Source: JAVBQJ01 sp031549115 (GTDB lineage: Bacteria; Verrucomicrobiota; Lentisphaeria; Victivallales; Victivallaceae). From it: a DNA stretch of 29,119 nt. The position numbers and the translations under genes are program-made. Location of the stretch: the NCBI GenBank assembly GCA_031549115.1, contig JAVBQJ010000101.1:1-29119 (forward strand), in the 5' to 3' direction. Of the stretch, positions 1 through 8,224 are shown one piece after another; the first letter of the stretch is position 1; each line of letters starts with the position of its first letter. The notes beneath the pieces are model-generated. The model did no database searches. It had not been told where the DNA came from and saw only the letters and a list, made by a program, of their open reading frames with translations.

Positions 1-2
1 AA

Positions 3-416
3 TATGCGGAAACCAACCGGGCGGGCTTCAAGAATTGCGATTATCACGCCGGTGAGATGGAGACCTCCGAATTGCTGGCCTGGTGCCCGGAGGTGGTGCG
101 GGAAAAAATCGTGATGGATGTCCCCGAAGTCGCCGCCCGGCTGCGGCAGGATCCCGATTCCTATCAGGAGCGCACCGCGTTCACCGATTCGCATCAGGAG
201 ATCGTCCAGACCCGGCAAAAGGAATCGGTCAAAATCGGCGTATTCGGTTATCCGGAGCGCGCCACCGCCGAAACCGGCCGCAAGATCGAAGCGGAATTCC
301 TGGCCGCCGCGACTCCGGCATTGCAGGCGATGATTCGGGCCGCCGACGAGGGGCGCAAGACCGGCAAGCGGGTGAGTGTCCCGACCCCGGAAGAGCTGCG
401 CATTCTGTCGCTGTAA
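3..416 (+). CDS. Creatininase-family protein, C-terminal part (5' end outside window)
   Basis: The frame is open from the window edge to the TAA at 414-416, so this is the last 137 residues of a longer protein. Near its start it reads HAGEMETSELLAWCPEVV, which matches the H-A-G-E-x-E-T-S metal-site signature of the creatininase family, whose members are metal-dependent amidohydrolases of about 240-260 residues. The Glu of HAGE is normally a metal ligand. The substrate cannot be told from this fragment; the family includes creatinine amidohydrolase and enzymes acting on other cyclic or formylated amides. An ATG inside the motif (57) is not a plausible start because it would cut the active site. 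A strong hairpin follows 13 bases after the stop. Confidence 0.8.
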   Translation, partial: YAETNRAGFKNCDYHAGEMETSELLAWCPEVVREKIVMDVPEVAARLRQDPDSYQERTAFTDSHQEIVQTRQKESVKIGVFGYPERATAETGRKIEAEFLAAATPALQAMIRAADEGRKTGKRVSVPTPEELRILSL

Positions 417-429
417 AGTCGGTTCTGCA

Positions 430-453
430 GGGCGTCCCTCCTTGAGGGCGCCC
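430..453 (+). terminator. Hairpin downstream of the creatininase-family gene
   Basis: GGGCG-T-CCCTC, a CTT loop, then GAGGG-CGCCC gives a 10-bp stem with one bulged T. It starts 13 bases after the stop codon. It is followed by GAAAAAA, not a T-run, so it is not a canonical intrinsic terminator on the plus strand. It may be an RNA 3'-end stabiliser or a factor-dependent terminator. Confidence 0.4.
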
Positions 454-588
454 GAAAAAACGCAGCTTATCCTCCGCAGCCGAGGCTATGGAGGGGCAAA
501 ACGAGTTTCCGGTCGAATTTCTGTCTGAAATTGAATTCGGCTTTTCTGTTTTTTGAGCCTTGAAAAAACGGATTTGAGACGCTAAATT

Positions 589-617
589 TTGTCATTGGCA
601 GGCCGCAATTTTATACT
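589..617 (+). promoter_or_regulatory. Sigma-70-type promoter of fic
   Basis: TTGTCA (589-594), a 17-base spacer and TATACT (612-617). Each hexamer matches 5 of 6 consensus bases. Transcription would begin near 624, giving a leader of about 70 bases before the fic start. Confidence 0.65.
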
Positions 618-629
618 GTGACTTACGCT

Positions 630-642
630 ATTACAATGTAAT
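630..642. promoter_or_regulatory. Palindrome just after the fic promoter, candidate operator
   Basis: ATTACA-A-TGTAAT is a perfect 6+1+6 inverted repeat. It lies about 13 bases beyond the TATACT box, at roughly +6 to +18 of the predicted transcript. A repressor bound here would block initiation. The binding protein is unknown; autoregulation by the Fic protein is only a guess. Confidence 0.45.
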
Positions 643-692
643 GTGTTATTCTGGCGTCTGCTTCTTTCTTTGAGTGACAAGGCTTTGATTTT

Positions 693-1841
693 ATGAATGA
701 TGGCGAATTAAAAAATATCGAAGATTTTGACGAATATCTCCGGCAAAGCGAGCCGCATAAGCGCGAGCGGGCGGAATCGTGGAAGACTGCCATCGGCTTG
801 CAGAAGGTTGATGGTCTAAAGCCGTCCTCCTATCTTTTGGATACGGCGCGGCAGCATATCGAGGGCGATATCACGATTGACGATGTCAAGGAGTTGATCG
901 ATAATTACTATCGTTCCCAAACCGGAAAAACAGCACATGCCCATGATACCGAAGAAGCGGACAAGGCTTCCATCAATATTGCCAAATTGCTGAATGAAAA
1001 GACGTTTTCTTTTTCTCCCGTTGGTTATATTGCCACTCATCGCCGTATTTTTGACGGATTGCTCAAATTTGCCGGTCAAATTCGAGATTACAATATTACC
1101 AAACGTGAATGGGTGCTTCGCGGCGATACTGTGCTATACGCCGGAGCGGACGAAATCCGGAGCGGGCTCGAACATGATTTCTCGAAGGAATCAGAGTTCG
1201 ATTACAGTGGCCTTTCGATTTTCGATATTGTGAAGCATTTTGCCAGGTTTATCTCAAATTTGTGGCAGATTCATGCTTTTGGAGAGGGCAATACGCGCAC
1301 CACGGCCGTATTTGCCATAAAATATCTTCGCGCTATGGGATTTGGGGTCAATAACGATTTGTTTGCCGATCATTCCTGGTATTTTCGCAATGCCCTGGTT
1401 CGGGCAAATTACCGGAACTATCAGCGTGGAATCAATCCCGATTTCGAATACTTGGAACTGTTTTTCGGCAATTTGCTGATGGGCGGGCAAAATGAATTGA
1501 AAAACCGCTGCTTGCTCATCAATGCGCCGGAAGAGTTGCAAGGGCAAAGTGCGTCAACCCGACAAGTACCCGACATGCTGCCCGACAAGCTTGGGATGAA
1601 TAACCCGAATCTCGTTACATTGGTCGGTCTTCTTGGCGAAAGTCGGATGTCTGTCCGTGAAATGCTTGTGGCATTGGGATTGCGTGACCGTGAAAATTTC
1701 CTGAACGGGTATCTGGTTCCGGCGGTCAAGGATGGTTTCATTCGACAGCTTTATCCGGAGAAGCCGAAACATCCGCAGCAAAAATATCTGCTCACGGTCA
1801 AGGGTATGGCGCTGTTCCGGCATCAGAAAGAGTCGCAGTAG
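693..1841 (+). CDS. fic: Fic family protein with N-terminal VbhA-like inhibitory region
   Basis: A 382-residue Fic protein. Fic enzymes usually transfer AMP from ATP to a hydroxyl side chain of a target protein. The motif HAFGEGNTRT starts at His194 and keeps the catalytic His, acidic residue, Gly-Asn and Arg of HxFx(D/E)GNxxR. Residues about 25-75 (GLQKVDGLKPS, then HIEGDITIDDVKELID) resemble the antitoxin VbhA-type domain fused to many Fic proteins. In VbhA a Ser/Thr-x3-Glu-Gly motif blocks the ATP site; here the aligned stretch reads LQKVDG, so the usual Ser and Glu are not obvious. The C-terminal 90 residues look like a winged helix. The gene is clearly more AT-rich than its neighbours, which suggests transfer. 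The start is the first in-frame ATG after the promoter; no strong Shine-Dalgarno sequence is visible. It converges on the dedA-type gene with a 35-base gap. Confidence 0.9.
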   Translation: MNDGELKNIEDFDEYLRQSEPHKRERAESWKTAIGLQKVDGLKPSSYLLDTARQHIEGDITIDDVKELIDNYYRSQTGKTAHAHDTEEADKASINIAKLLNEKTFSFSPVGYIATHRRIFDGLLKFAGQIRDYNITKREWVLRGDTVLYAGADEIRSGLEHDFSKESEFDYSGLSIFDIVKHFARFISNLWQIHAFGEGNTRTTAVFAIKYLRAMGFGVNNDLFADHSWYFRNALVRANYRNYQRGINPDFEYLELFFGNLLMGGQNELKNRCLLINAPEELQGQSASTRQVPDMLPDKLGMNNPNLVTLVGLLGESRMSVREMLVALGLRDRENFLNGYLVPAVKDGFIRQLYPEKPKHPQQKYLLTVKGMALFRHQKESQ

Positions 1842-1876
1842 CGTTTTTCCAGATTATGGTGCGGAATCGGGAGGCG

Positions 1877-2485
1877 TTATTCCGCCGCCGGCGGTGTCGG
1901 CGGCGGAGTTTCGGTCGCGCCTTTGCGGCGGCGGACGAAGTAAAAGACTATGGCGGCCAGCAGCGCGGCACCGAGAATGCCGAAAAATACCGAAAGACCG
2001 AAAATCCGCAATATTTTGTCGATCAGGTGGCCGGAGTAATATCCGGCCACGGTGAATAAAACTGCCCAGGCGAGCGCTCCGGCCAGATTCAGCACGAAGA
2101 AGCGCCGATGGCAGATGTTGCTCAGCCCGAGAACGATCGGGGTGACGTTGCGGATGCCGTAGATGAAGCGGAAACCGAGGATCAGGAGCAGATCGTATTT
2201 CTGCATCAGCCGCGATACCCGCTCCCGTTTGCGTTCGAGTTTGGGAAAACGCGCCAGAATGGCGGTGCCCTTGTACTTGCCGAGGCTGAACATCAATTGA
2301 TCGCTCGCGAAGGTTCCGAGAAAAGCGCATACCGCCACTCCTTCAAAGGACAGCTGGTCGGCCATTACCAGCATTCCGGCGAGAATGACGATGGTTTCGC
2401 CCTCCAGAAACGTTCCCAGCAGGATTGCCCAATAGCCGTAGGTCTGGAGCAGCTCCCGCCAATCCACATTGCCGAAAAATTCCAT
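1877..2485 (-). CDS. DedA/SNARE-associated family membrane protein
   Basis: A 202-residue integral membrane protein of the DedA (VTT domain) family, whose members act in the inner membrane and are linked to undecaprenyl-phosphate or phospholipid flipping and proton-motive-force balance. Diagnostic stretches are LLGTFLEGETIVILAG near the N-terminus and GFRFIYGIRNVTPIVLGLSN in the middle, the usual re-entrant helix with its conserved Arg residues. Several hydrophobic segments follow, then a basic, Pro-rich tail. The ATG at 2485 is chosen over upstream starts because GGGGAGG lies four bases before it and the length then fits the family; the longer frame would add a non-homologous soluble extension. 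A hairpin with a T-run sits just ahead of the ribosome binding site. The exact substrate is unknown. Confidence 0.88.
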   Translation of the reverse strand: MEFFGNVDWRELLQTYGYWAILLGTFLEGETIVILAGMLVMADQLSFEGVAVCAFLGTFASDQLMFSLGKYKGTAILARFPKLERKRERVSRLMQKYDLLLILGFRFIYGIRNVTPIVLGLSNICHRRFFVLNLAGALAWAVLFTVAGYYSGHLIDKILRIFGLSVFFGILGAALLAAIVFYFVRRRKGATETPPPTPPAAE

Positions 2486-2505
2486 CTGGCCTCCCCATGC
2501 GAAGT

Positions 2506-2541
2506 AAAAAACCGCTTTCCGGCCGGGGATTCCGGAAATGC
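2506..2541 (-). terminator. Intrinsic terminator or attenuator ahead of the dedA-type gene
   Basis: On the minus strand the stem GC-(A)-TTTCCGG pairs with CCGGAAA-GC across a 9-base loop and is followed by GG and six T residues. It lies about 120 bases beyond the stop of the 1219-residue hydrolase gene, so it can end that operon. It also lies only about 10 bases before the GGGGAGG of the dedA-type gene, so any promoter for that gene must read through it. Confidence 0.5.
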
Positions 2542-2579
2542 CGTCGCTGTCGATCGGTTCCATATTTGTCTGAATCAAT

Positions 2580-2608
2580 AACATAACCGGTTTCCACCCT
2601 GAATGCAA
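2580..2608 (-). promoter_or_regulatory. Weak candidate promoter for the dedA-type gene
   Basis: On the minus strand TTGCAT (2608-2603), a 17-base spacer and TATGTT (2585-2580). The matches are 3/6 and 4/6. It is the best-spaced pair in the 177-base gap and lies upstream of the terminator-like hairpin. Confidence 0.25.
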
Positions 2609-2662
2609 CTGCGGAACATGCCGATTTTGATGAAATTTCGCAAGAGGCACTCGGATACGCCG

Positions 2663-5600
2663 TTATTGCAATCGGAATACCCGGAAATCATGCGGATCCA
2701 GGCGCAGCGTCTCTTCCGTCACAATTTTCCCGCTCTCCATATCGGTGACGACGGCGTTCTGCCACTCCGGCGTCAATTGCCATGCGGCCTCGGCGGTTTC
2801 TTCTGCCGGATTGGCCACATAGGCCAGAGCGCCGCGACCGGGGCGGAGAAAGAAGCTGACCTTCAGCGGCGGCGCCAGAATGGCGTCGTTTTCCCAATAC
2901 CCGGTGAAAGTGCAGTCCGCCTCCGCGGTGCCGAAATCGGCTTCGATCCGGTCCAGCCGCTGTTTGAGCGTCCGATCCATGCCGTTGTTCCAGATGGAAA
3001 TATCGTATAATTTGAACAGCGAATACATCGCCCGGTTCGGCCGGGGTTCCTGCCCGTATGCTCCCCAGCCGAGCATGGTGATCATTCCCGGGGCGACGCC
3101 CCAGTTGACGCCGAGGCTGATCTCCGGCCAGGCCGGATAAAAGATATCGTAATGATCGCCGTTTTCCGGGATCAGCATTTCTCCATCGTAACTGGAGTCG
3201 GCAAAGGCGAAAGCGCCGATCAACTGCGCATTGGTGTTGTGAATCACCACCCGCGGCTGGCGCCGGTCGTAAGCCGCCGCCAGCGTGGCGGCGCGTTTGA
3301 GGTATTCGCGGGCGAGAAACACCGGAAAGGTTCCTTGCAGGTGACCATCGTCGCGAATGAATCCGGCATTCGGCAGCAACAGATTGCAGTTGAAATTCGG
3401 GAACGTATTGTCGAAGTAAACCCCGTCGATTCCGGTGGTTTCGAAGAGCTGCCGCAGGCGCCACAGATTGAAATCCACCCGTTCCGGCGTCCAGCCGGCA
3501 CGCATGGAGACGTAGTTGTTGCGGTCGGGGCCGAGAGCGGCATACGGTATTTCACTCAATGTCTCGGTATAGAACCCCTTTGGCACGGTCGCGATTTCAT
3601 CGCGGAAATACTGCAATTCCGGATCGCCGAGTACGGTTTCATTTCCCGCTGTGTAAGGCAGATAGGATTGGGCGCCGTCCCGCCGGATCATCTGATTGGA
3701 AATCCATGGATCCAGCGACGACAACCCGACGTTGAAATAACCCATGCCGAAGCTGGTGCTCCAGCGGTTGTCCTGCCGCTGCGAGAGGCCGGTCGGCTTC
3801 GGCCGTACCGGAGTGGCGATCAAGCCGAAGCGGAGCCGGCGCGGCGCGGACAATTCCGCCGGCTGGGCGATGAAATTCGCGGTCAGGGTGTGATCGCCGC
3901 CATGGCGTCGCAGTTCGTAACAGGGGACTTCCGGAGAATCGATCCAGCCGGCGTCGCTTTCGGCGAAAAATGACAATCCGCGTTGGTGGTTACCCAGCCA
4001 CAGCGACGCGAGGAAGTTGCCATATACCCGGGTATTTTTGACCGAGGTGCTGTTCCAGACGGGCGCGTTTCCGGTCGCCGGAAATTCTTCGGTGAAAAAA
4101 TAATTCCGGGTACTGCGGATTGAATCGTTGATGAAGTGGAAGAGTTTGCCGTCGGCGACCGGCAGCGCCAGCGAAAGTTTTTCCACCGCGATTCCGCCTT
4201 CGGGTTCGAGCGTCAATGTGTAGGCGATGACGCCGTCGTATTCCATCCAGGCGTCGACGGCAATGTGCAATCCGGGAAAATCGACGCCGCTGCGGAATTC
4301 GATCCTGTCCGCGTCGACGCGGGTGAATTCGACCGGTGTGCCGTGTCCGGTCTCCAGCTTGCCGTCCCGCAGCAGCTCCAGGGTGACCGGAGCCGCCAGG
4401 ACCGCTCCGCCGTCGGCGGCGATTGCCGCCGGAAATCCGCCCGGCGCCAGCCGGTAATCGCGCAATACGCACGCGATATTCATCGTGTCGCGGTCGAGGC
4501 GCAGCGGTGTGAAGGGAGCGATTACTTCGGAGGAGATGCCGATGTCGTTGCCGGCCCACGGCAGCGGTTTGATCGGAACGGAGCTTTCGGCGGAGACTGC
4601 CGGGTTACCGGCACGATCGAAAACCGTCGCTTCGGCGCGGTAAATACCTTCCTGCTCCAATGCCTGATCCCAGACCGCAAACGCTTCCTTGCCGATGGTG
4701 ACGACCTGCGGCACGGTCAGCTCCGTCACACTGCCGTCAGGGGCGGTCAATTGCAGTCGGGCGGCGGCAAAATCGGCATGTTCGAGCGATTCCGGTGCCG
4801 TCAGCCGCAGTGCCAGGCGCCGCTGAAACGGGAAGTGTTCGATTTCCAACTGCCGGGGAGAGGCGAACGCGCGTTGCCGGACGCCATAGGCTGTACTTTG
4901 CAGTTGGCTGAAGTTTTGAAAGAAGATCTTGCCGGAATGATCGGCGATATTCAATTCCACATCGGTGAATTCCCGCGGCGCGTCGCTCAAATCGAAGACG
5001 ACGCGGCTGCTTTGCGCCGGTGTCGGAGCGAGGCTTTCGGTTTGCCGGAATTTACCGCCGCCGATTTCGCGGAACTCGACGTTGTAAGTTGCCTGCGCCG
5101 GATCGGCGGTGGCCAGTGTCAAGGCGAAACGGTTGAGTCCGTCGCGGCGCAACTCTTCCGCACCCCATGCGATGGCCGGAGCGGCCGGATCCACCCGGCA
5201 CTCCAGCATGGCGGGCGCGTCGAAGTAGGCATTGCCGCCGAGGGAGGCATGTTCGCCCTGCAGCGCGAAATTGCGGCCGACGGTCATCCCCCACGGACGC
5301 GCCGGATCGAAGACACCGATCGAAGCCAACGGAATTTTGATCTCCAGCACGTTATGCCCATCGAAAAAGCCGTCTTTGACCTCGAGGCCGGGACAATCCC
5401 AGCCGGGGATCAGCTGGCCGATTGCAACTGCCCGATGCTGATTGAAAACGACTCCGGCGAAGCTGATCACCAATTGGTAAAATTCTTTCGGCACCGCCTC
5501 ATGGAAGTCGGGATGAAAGATGAATTCGAGTGACTCGTCCTCCCACACCGCGCTGTCGCGGGCACTTTTCTGCAGCCGGAATCCGCCGGGCGGAATCGGG

Positions 5601-6322
5601 GTCAGCAAAGCGGCATACAGCGATTGACCGTCGGAGGTGAGCAAACAGCGGCTCTGGTTGCCGACAGTGACGCCGTCGGCGATATTCCGGAATCCGGAAC
5701 GGTAATCGACGGCATTGCTCCACTCGGCGGCGGAAAAGTTGCCGTCGACGACCGGCGGCCGGGCAACCACGGGCAAGGTCAGCCGGTCGTGCCGCTCTCC
5801 GGCGGAGGCGGCGGTTCCGGCTTCCTCCCACTGCGCCGATTCGATGATGACGCCGTCGCCGTCGAGAACCAGCTCGGCTTCATCTTCGCCGTGCCAACCG
5901 GGAATCTTTACCCGGGCGATGTAATCGCGCGCCTCCGGGGATACTCGAATTTCGAGCGGAAAGGCCGCAGTTTCGATTTTGGCGGAGCCAGGGCAATATT
6001 GCCACACCATCACCCGCAGACGGCCGCTATCGCCACGGGCGCGGACCCGGATTTGCACTTCTTTGTGTTTCAGCCCGGTTTGCCGGCTGGAGGCAATCAC
6101 GCCATGCAGCTCCAGTTTGCCGTCGGCACTTGGACGGACAAAACTTTCCGGCCGGTCGTCGCGGTCGACCGGGCGCCAATCCGCGGGAAATTCGCCGCCC
6201 TTCGTCCAATATCGTACTGAACCGGGCATTTCCGTCCAGACGGAGAAATCCGAATTCGGAAGCGCCGCCGCCGTTGCTGCGAGTGCCGTCAAAAGAAGAA
6301 AAAGGGAGCCGGTGGTTTTCAT
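2663..6322 (-). CDS. Large secreted putative glycoside hydrolase (CBM9-like plus GH123_N/DUF6067-like modules)
   Basis: A 1219-residue exported protein. Residues 1-21 form a signal peptide (MKTTGSLFLLLTALAATAAA). Residues about 185-375 start with VVDGNFSAAEWSNAVDY and contain GHNVLEIKIPLASIG, typical of CBM9-like/DOMON sugar-binding folds. Residues about 740-850 contain NFLASLWLGNHQRGLSFFAESDAGW and then LRFGLIATPVRPKP, a pattern I associate with the DUF6067/GH123 N-terminal module. The last 350 residues look like a TIM barrel, with DGVYFDN (Asp971) and SYDGE (Asp1046, Glu1048) as likely active-site acids. The cassette 2 hydrolase shares both motifs at nearly the same spacing. The ATG at 6322 is preferred over the GTG at 6337 because GGAG precedes it by nine bases and the signal peptide follows directly. 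It lies 22 bases after the pseudopilin gene, in one operon with it and the GntR-type regulator. The substrate is unknown. Confidence 0.75.
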   Translation of the reverse strand: MKTTGSLFLLLTALAATAAALPNSDFSVWTEMPGSVRYWTKGGEFPADWRPVDRDDRPESFVRPSADGKLELHGVIASSRQTGLKHKEVQIRVRARGDSGRLRVMVWQYCPGSAKIETAAFPLEIRVSPEARDYIARVKIPGWHGEDEAELVLDGDGVIIESAQWEEAGTAASAGERHDRLTLPVVARPPVVDGNFSAAEWSNAVDYRSGFRNIADGVTVGNQSRCLLTSDGQSLYAALLTPIPPGGFRLQKSARDSAVWEDESLEFIFHPDFHEAVPKEFYQLVISFAGVVFNQHRAVAIGQLIPGWDCPGLEVKDGFFDGHNVLEIKIPLASIGVFDPARPWGMTVGRNFALQGEHASLGGNAYFDAPAMLECRVDPAAPAIAWGAEELRRDGLNRFALTLATADPAQATYNVEFREIGGGKFRQTESLAPTPAQSSRVVFDLSDAPREFTDVELNIADHSGKIFFQNFSQLQSTAYGVRQRAFASPRQLEIEHFPFQRRLALRLTAPESLEHADFAAARLQLTAPDGSVTELTVPQVVTIGKEAFAVWDQALEQEGIYRAEATVFDRAGNPAVSAESSVPIKPLPWAGNDIGISSEVIAPFTPLRLDRDTMNIACVLRDYRLAPGGFPAAIAADGGAVLAAPVTLELLRDGKLETGHGTPVEFTRVDADRIEFRSGVDFPGLHIAVDAWMEYDGVIAYTLTLEPEGGIAVEKLSLALPVADGKLFHFINDSIRSTRNYFFTEEFPATGNAPVWNSTSVKNTRVYGNFLASLWLGNHQRGLSFFAESDAGWIDSPEVPCYELRRHGGDHTLTANFIAQPAELSAPRRLRFGLIATPVRPKPTGLSQRQDNRWSTSFGMGYFNVGLSSLDPWISNQMIRRDGAQSYLPYTAGNETVLGDPELQYFRDEIATVPKGFYTETLSEIPYAALGPDRNNYVSMRAGWTPERVDFNLWRLRQLFETTGIDGVYFDNTFPNFNCNLLLPNAGFIRDDGHLQGTFPVFLAREYLKRAATLAAAYDRRQPRVVIHNTNAQLIGAFAFADSSYDGEMLIPENGDHYDIFYPAWPEISLGVNWGVAPGMITMLGWGAYGQEPRPNRAMYSLFKLYDISIWNNGMDRTLKQRLDRIEADFGTAEADCTFTGYWENDAILAPPLKVSFFLRPGRGALAYVANPAEETAEAAWQLTPEWQNAVVTDMESGKIVTEETLRLDPHDFRVFRLQ

Positions 6323-6344
6323 GATCGCATTCTCCACCGCGTTG

Positions 6345-7037
6345 TCAATACCACGCCAACCGTCCCGGATCCGACTCCAGCGTCCAACTGGGAATATCGG
6401 CCGGAACGATTTGAATGGCTTTGGCGTGTCCGTCCAGATACGACGCGTTGGCTTTGGAGCTGTGGCGGCCGAGGATGCAATACATCATCGGATTGCCGTC
6501 CCGGGCCGGATTGTCGGGGGTGCGCTGGGCGAACCAGGTGCTCATGGCGTCGGCCAGTCCGAAGCACTGCGACGGCGAAGCGATTGCCGTTATTTTATGA
6601 TTGGGGTAGCCCCAGGAATTGAACCCCATCGCCATCGCATTGCCGCCGTAACTCAATGACGTCCAGGTGCCGTCTTTCAAGACGAGCCACGAGTGGTTGG
6701 ACCATCCGGCCGGTACGGTATTGTCGCTGGGGCATTGGAAAATCGCCGCGTCATTGCCGTCGCCGAAGTATTGCCCCACTTGTTTGTAGCTCCACCAGAC
6801 ATTTCCTTTGGCGTAATCGCCGCCGGGAATGGTATCGGAGTGATTGGTCGGCAGCCAATCGTCGCGATCGTTGGTATAAAGGACAATTCCGGTAGCGAGA
6901 TTTTTGATCTGATTCAGACACTTGATCGATTGCGCCGCCGCACGGGCTTTGCTTAGCGCCGGCAACAGCATGCTTGCGAGAATAGCTATAATAGCTATCA
7001 CTACCAAAAGTTCAATGAGTGTGAATTTTCTCTTCAT
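6345..7037 (-). CDS. Pseudopilin-like protein with H-X9-DG motif (cassette 1)
   Basis: A 230-residue protein that begins MKRKFTLIELLVVIAIIAIL, a class III prepilin signal: short basic leader, cleavage before Phe, Glu5 of the mature form, then a hydrophobic helix. Near the C-terminus His192 is followed nine residues later by Asp-Gly, the 'prepilin-type processing-associated H-X9-DG' motif. Such proteins are expected to be inserted in the inner membrane and cleaved by prepilin peptidase; their job beside hydrolase genes is not established. GAAAGGAAG lies before the ATG. The gene begins 12 bases after the regulator stop and ends 22 bases before the hydrolase start. Its first 30 codons use AT-rich synonymous codons unlike the rest of the gene. 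Confidence 0.88.
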   Translation of the reverse strand: MKRKFTLIELLVVIAIIAILASMLLPALSKARAAAQSIKCLNQIKNLATGIVLYTNDRDDWLPTNHSDTIPGGDYAKGNVWWSYKQVGQYFGDGNDAAIFQCPSDNTVPAGWSNHSWLVLKDGTWTSLSYGGNAMAMGFNSWGYPNHKITAIASPSQCFGLADAMSTWFAQRTPDNPARDGNPMMYCILGRHSSKANASYLDGHAKAIQIVPADIPSWTLESDPGRLAWY

Positions 7038-7049
7038 GATAGCTTCCTT

Positions 7050-8120
7050 TCAGGTTTGTTGACGTAGCGAAGAGCGTTCGTGTAATATTGGAGTGAGACT
7101 GACGGTTCCCGGCTGCCGCCGTCCGGAAAGAATTTCAAATGCCGCGGCGACCATGCCGGAAGAGTCATGCGCCACGGAAGTAAGCGGCGGATCGGATTGG
7201 ATTCCGGCGTCGATGTTATCGACCGAAATCAACCCGAGATCGTCGGGAACGCGCAACCCCATTTTGCGGAGCGCCTCCAGGCAGCATAAGGCATAGTGAT
7301 CGGTAATGCAGAAAACCGCATCCCAGGCATTCCGGGAGATTCCGGCTTGTTCCAACAGTGGCCGCGGATCGGCGAAGTCGGCATCCCGGTCACTGGCCAG
7401 AATCTGGAGCCGCACCTCCGGCAGGCCCGAAGTCAAAAGGCGGTTGACGCACCCCTCGACGCGCAGGTAAAACGGGTTGATGTTCAATCCCGGCGAAACC
7501 GCCAGAATCAGGATTTTCCGGTAACCGTGACGGAGCAGCGCTTCGCCCGCCAGTTCTCCTGCGGCATAGTCGTCGCTGCGGACGATGGCGCCGACATTGA
7601 GGTCGGAGCGTTCGACCAGCGTGACGCAGTTCGAGATCGCCTGCAATTTGCTGTTCAACGCGTCGGACAACGGCTCCCGCCCGACCGCGGCCAGAAGTAC
7701 GCCGTCGATGTTGCGGACGGTACGGATGAACCAGTTTTCCTGATTGGGGTTGTCGAGCATCCAGTAGCCGACGTGAACGTGGTGTTCTTCGGCGAGCTGT
7801 ACGAAAGCTGTATAGGTTGCCGCCAGCACCGGATTCATATCCATCGGATTGCCGATGCCGAGCCAGACCAGCCGGCGCAATACCGGCTGCGGCCGCTTGC
7901 AGACGAAGCTGCGGCTGCCCTGCCGCGTACGCAGCCAGCCGTCGGAGCGCAGCGATTGCAAAGCCTGTCGCAAGGTGCTGCGGCTGACTTGGTAATGGGT
8001 TGCCAATACGATTTCCGACGGCAGGCAGGCGTGGTCGCGAAAGCGGCCTTCTTTGATGTCGTTCAGCAATTGCTGTTGGACCAGCCGGTACTTCGGATGA
8101 AAGGGTTCCGAAGATATCAT
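7050..8120 (-). CDS. GntR/LacI-type chimeric transcriptional regulator (cassette 1)
   Basis: A 356-residue regulator. Residues about 10-75 are a GntR winged helix-turn-helix (LPSEIVLATHYQVSRSTLRQAL, then the wing G-W-L-R-T-R-Q-G-S). Residues about 85-350 are a LacI-type periplasmic-binding-protein fold for a sugar effector (DDYAAGELAGEALLRHGYRKILIL; DDLGLISVDNIDAG). This is the AraR layout. The ATG at 8120 is preferred to the TTG at 8126: GGAAAGG lies seven bases upstream. It is the first gene of the operon with the pseudopilin and the 1219-residue hydrolase, so it most likely controls its own transcript in response to a sugar. A consensus promoter and a 10-bp inverted repeat lie just upstream. 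The effector is unknown. Confidence 0.87.
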   Translation of the reverse strand: MISSEPFHPKYRLVQQQLLNDIKEGRFRDHACLPSEIVLATHYQVSRSTLRQALQSLRSDGWLRTRQGSRSFVCKRPQPVLRRLVWLGIGNPMDMNPVLAATYTAFVQLAEEHHVHVGYWMLDNPNQENWFIRTVRNIDGVLLAAVGREPLSDALNSKLQAISNCVTLVERSDLNVGAIVRSDDYAAGELAGEALLRHGYRKILILAVSPGLNINPFYLRVEGCVNRLLTSGLPEVRLQILASDRDADFADPRPLLEQAGISRNAWDAVFCITDHYALCCLEALRKMGLRVPDDLGLISVDNIDAGIQSDPPLTSVAHDSSGMVAAAFEILSGRRQPGTVSLTPILHERSSLRQQT

Positions 8121-8162
8121 ATCCAAACCTTTCCGGGCTGCGGTTGCATGTCTGTGAATTTT

Positions 8163-8190
8163 ATTATAGCGTAAAAAACAAACAAGTCAA
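8163..8190 (-). promoter_or_regulatory. Sigma-70 promoter of cassette 1
   Basis: On the minus strand TTGACT (8190-8185), a 16-base spacer and a perfect TATAAT (8168-8163). The start site would be near 8156, about 36 bases before the regulator ATG. The -35 box overlaps ACAAGT, a half-site also present in the nearby inverted repeat. Confidence 0.75.
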
Positions 8191-8224
8191 TACCGCGTCG
8201 TCCGGAAAGTTTGATGGTTTTCGT

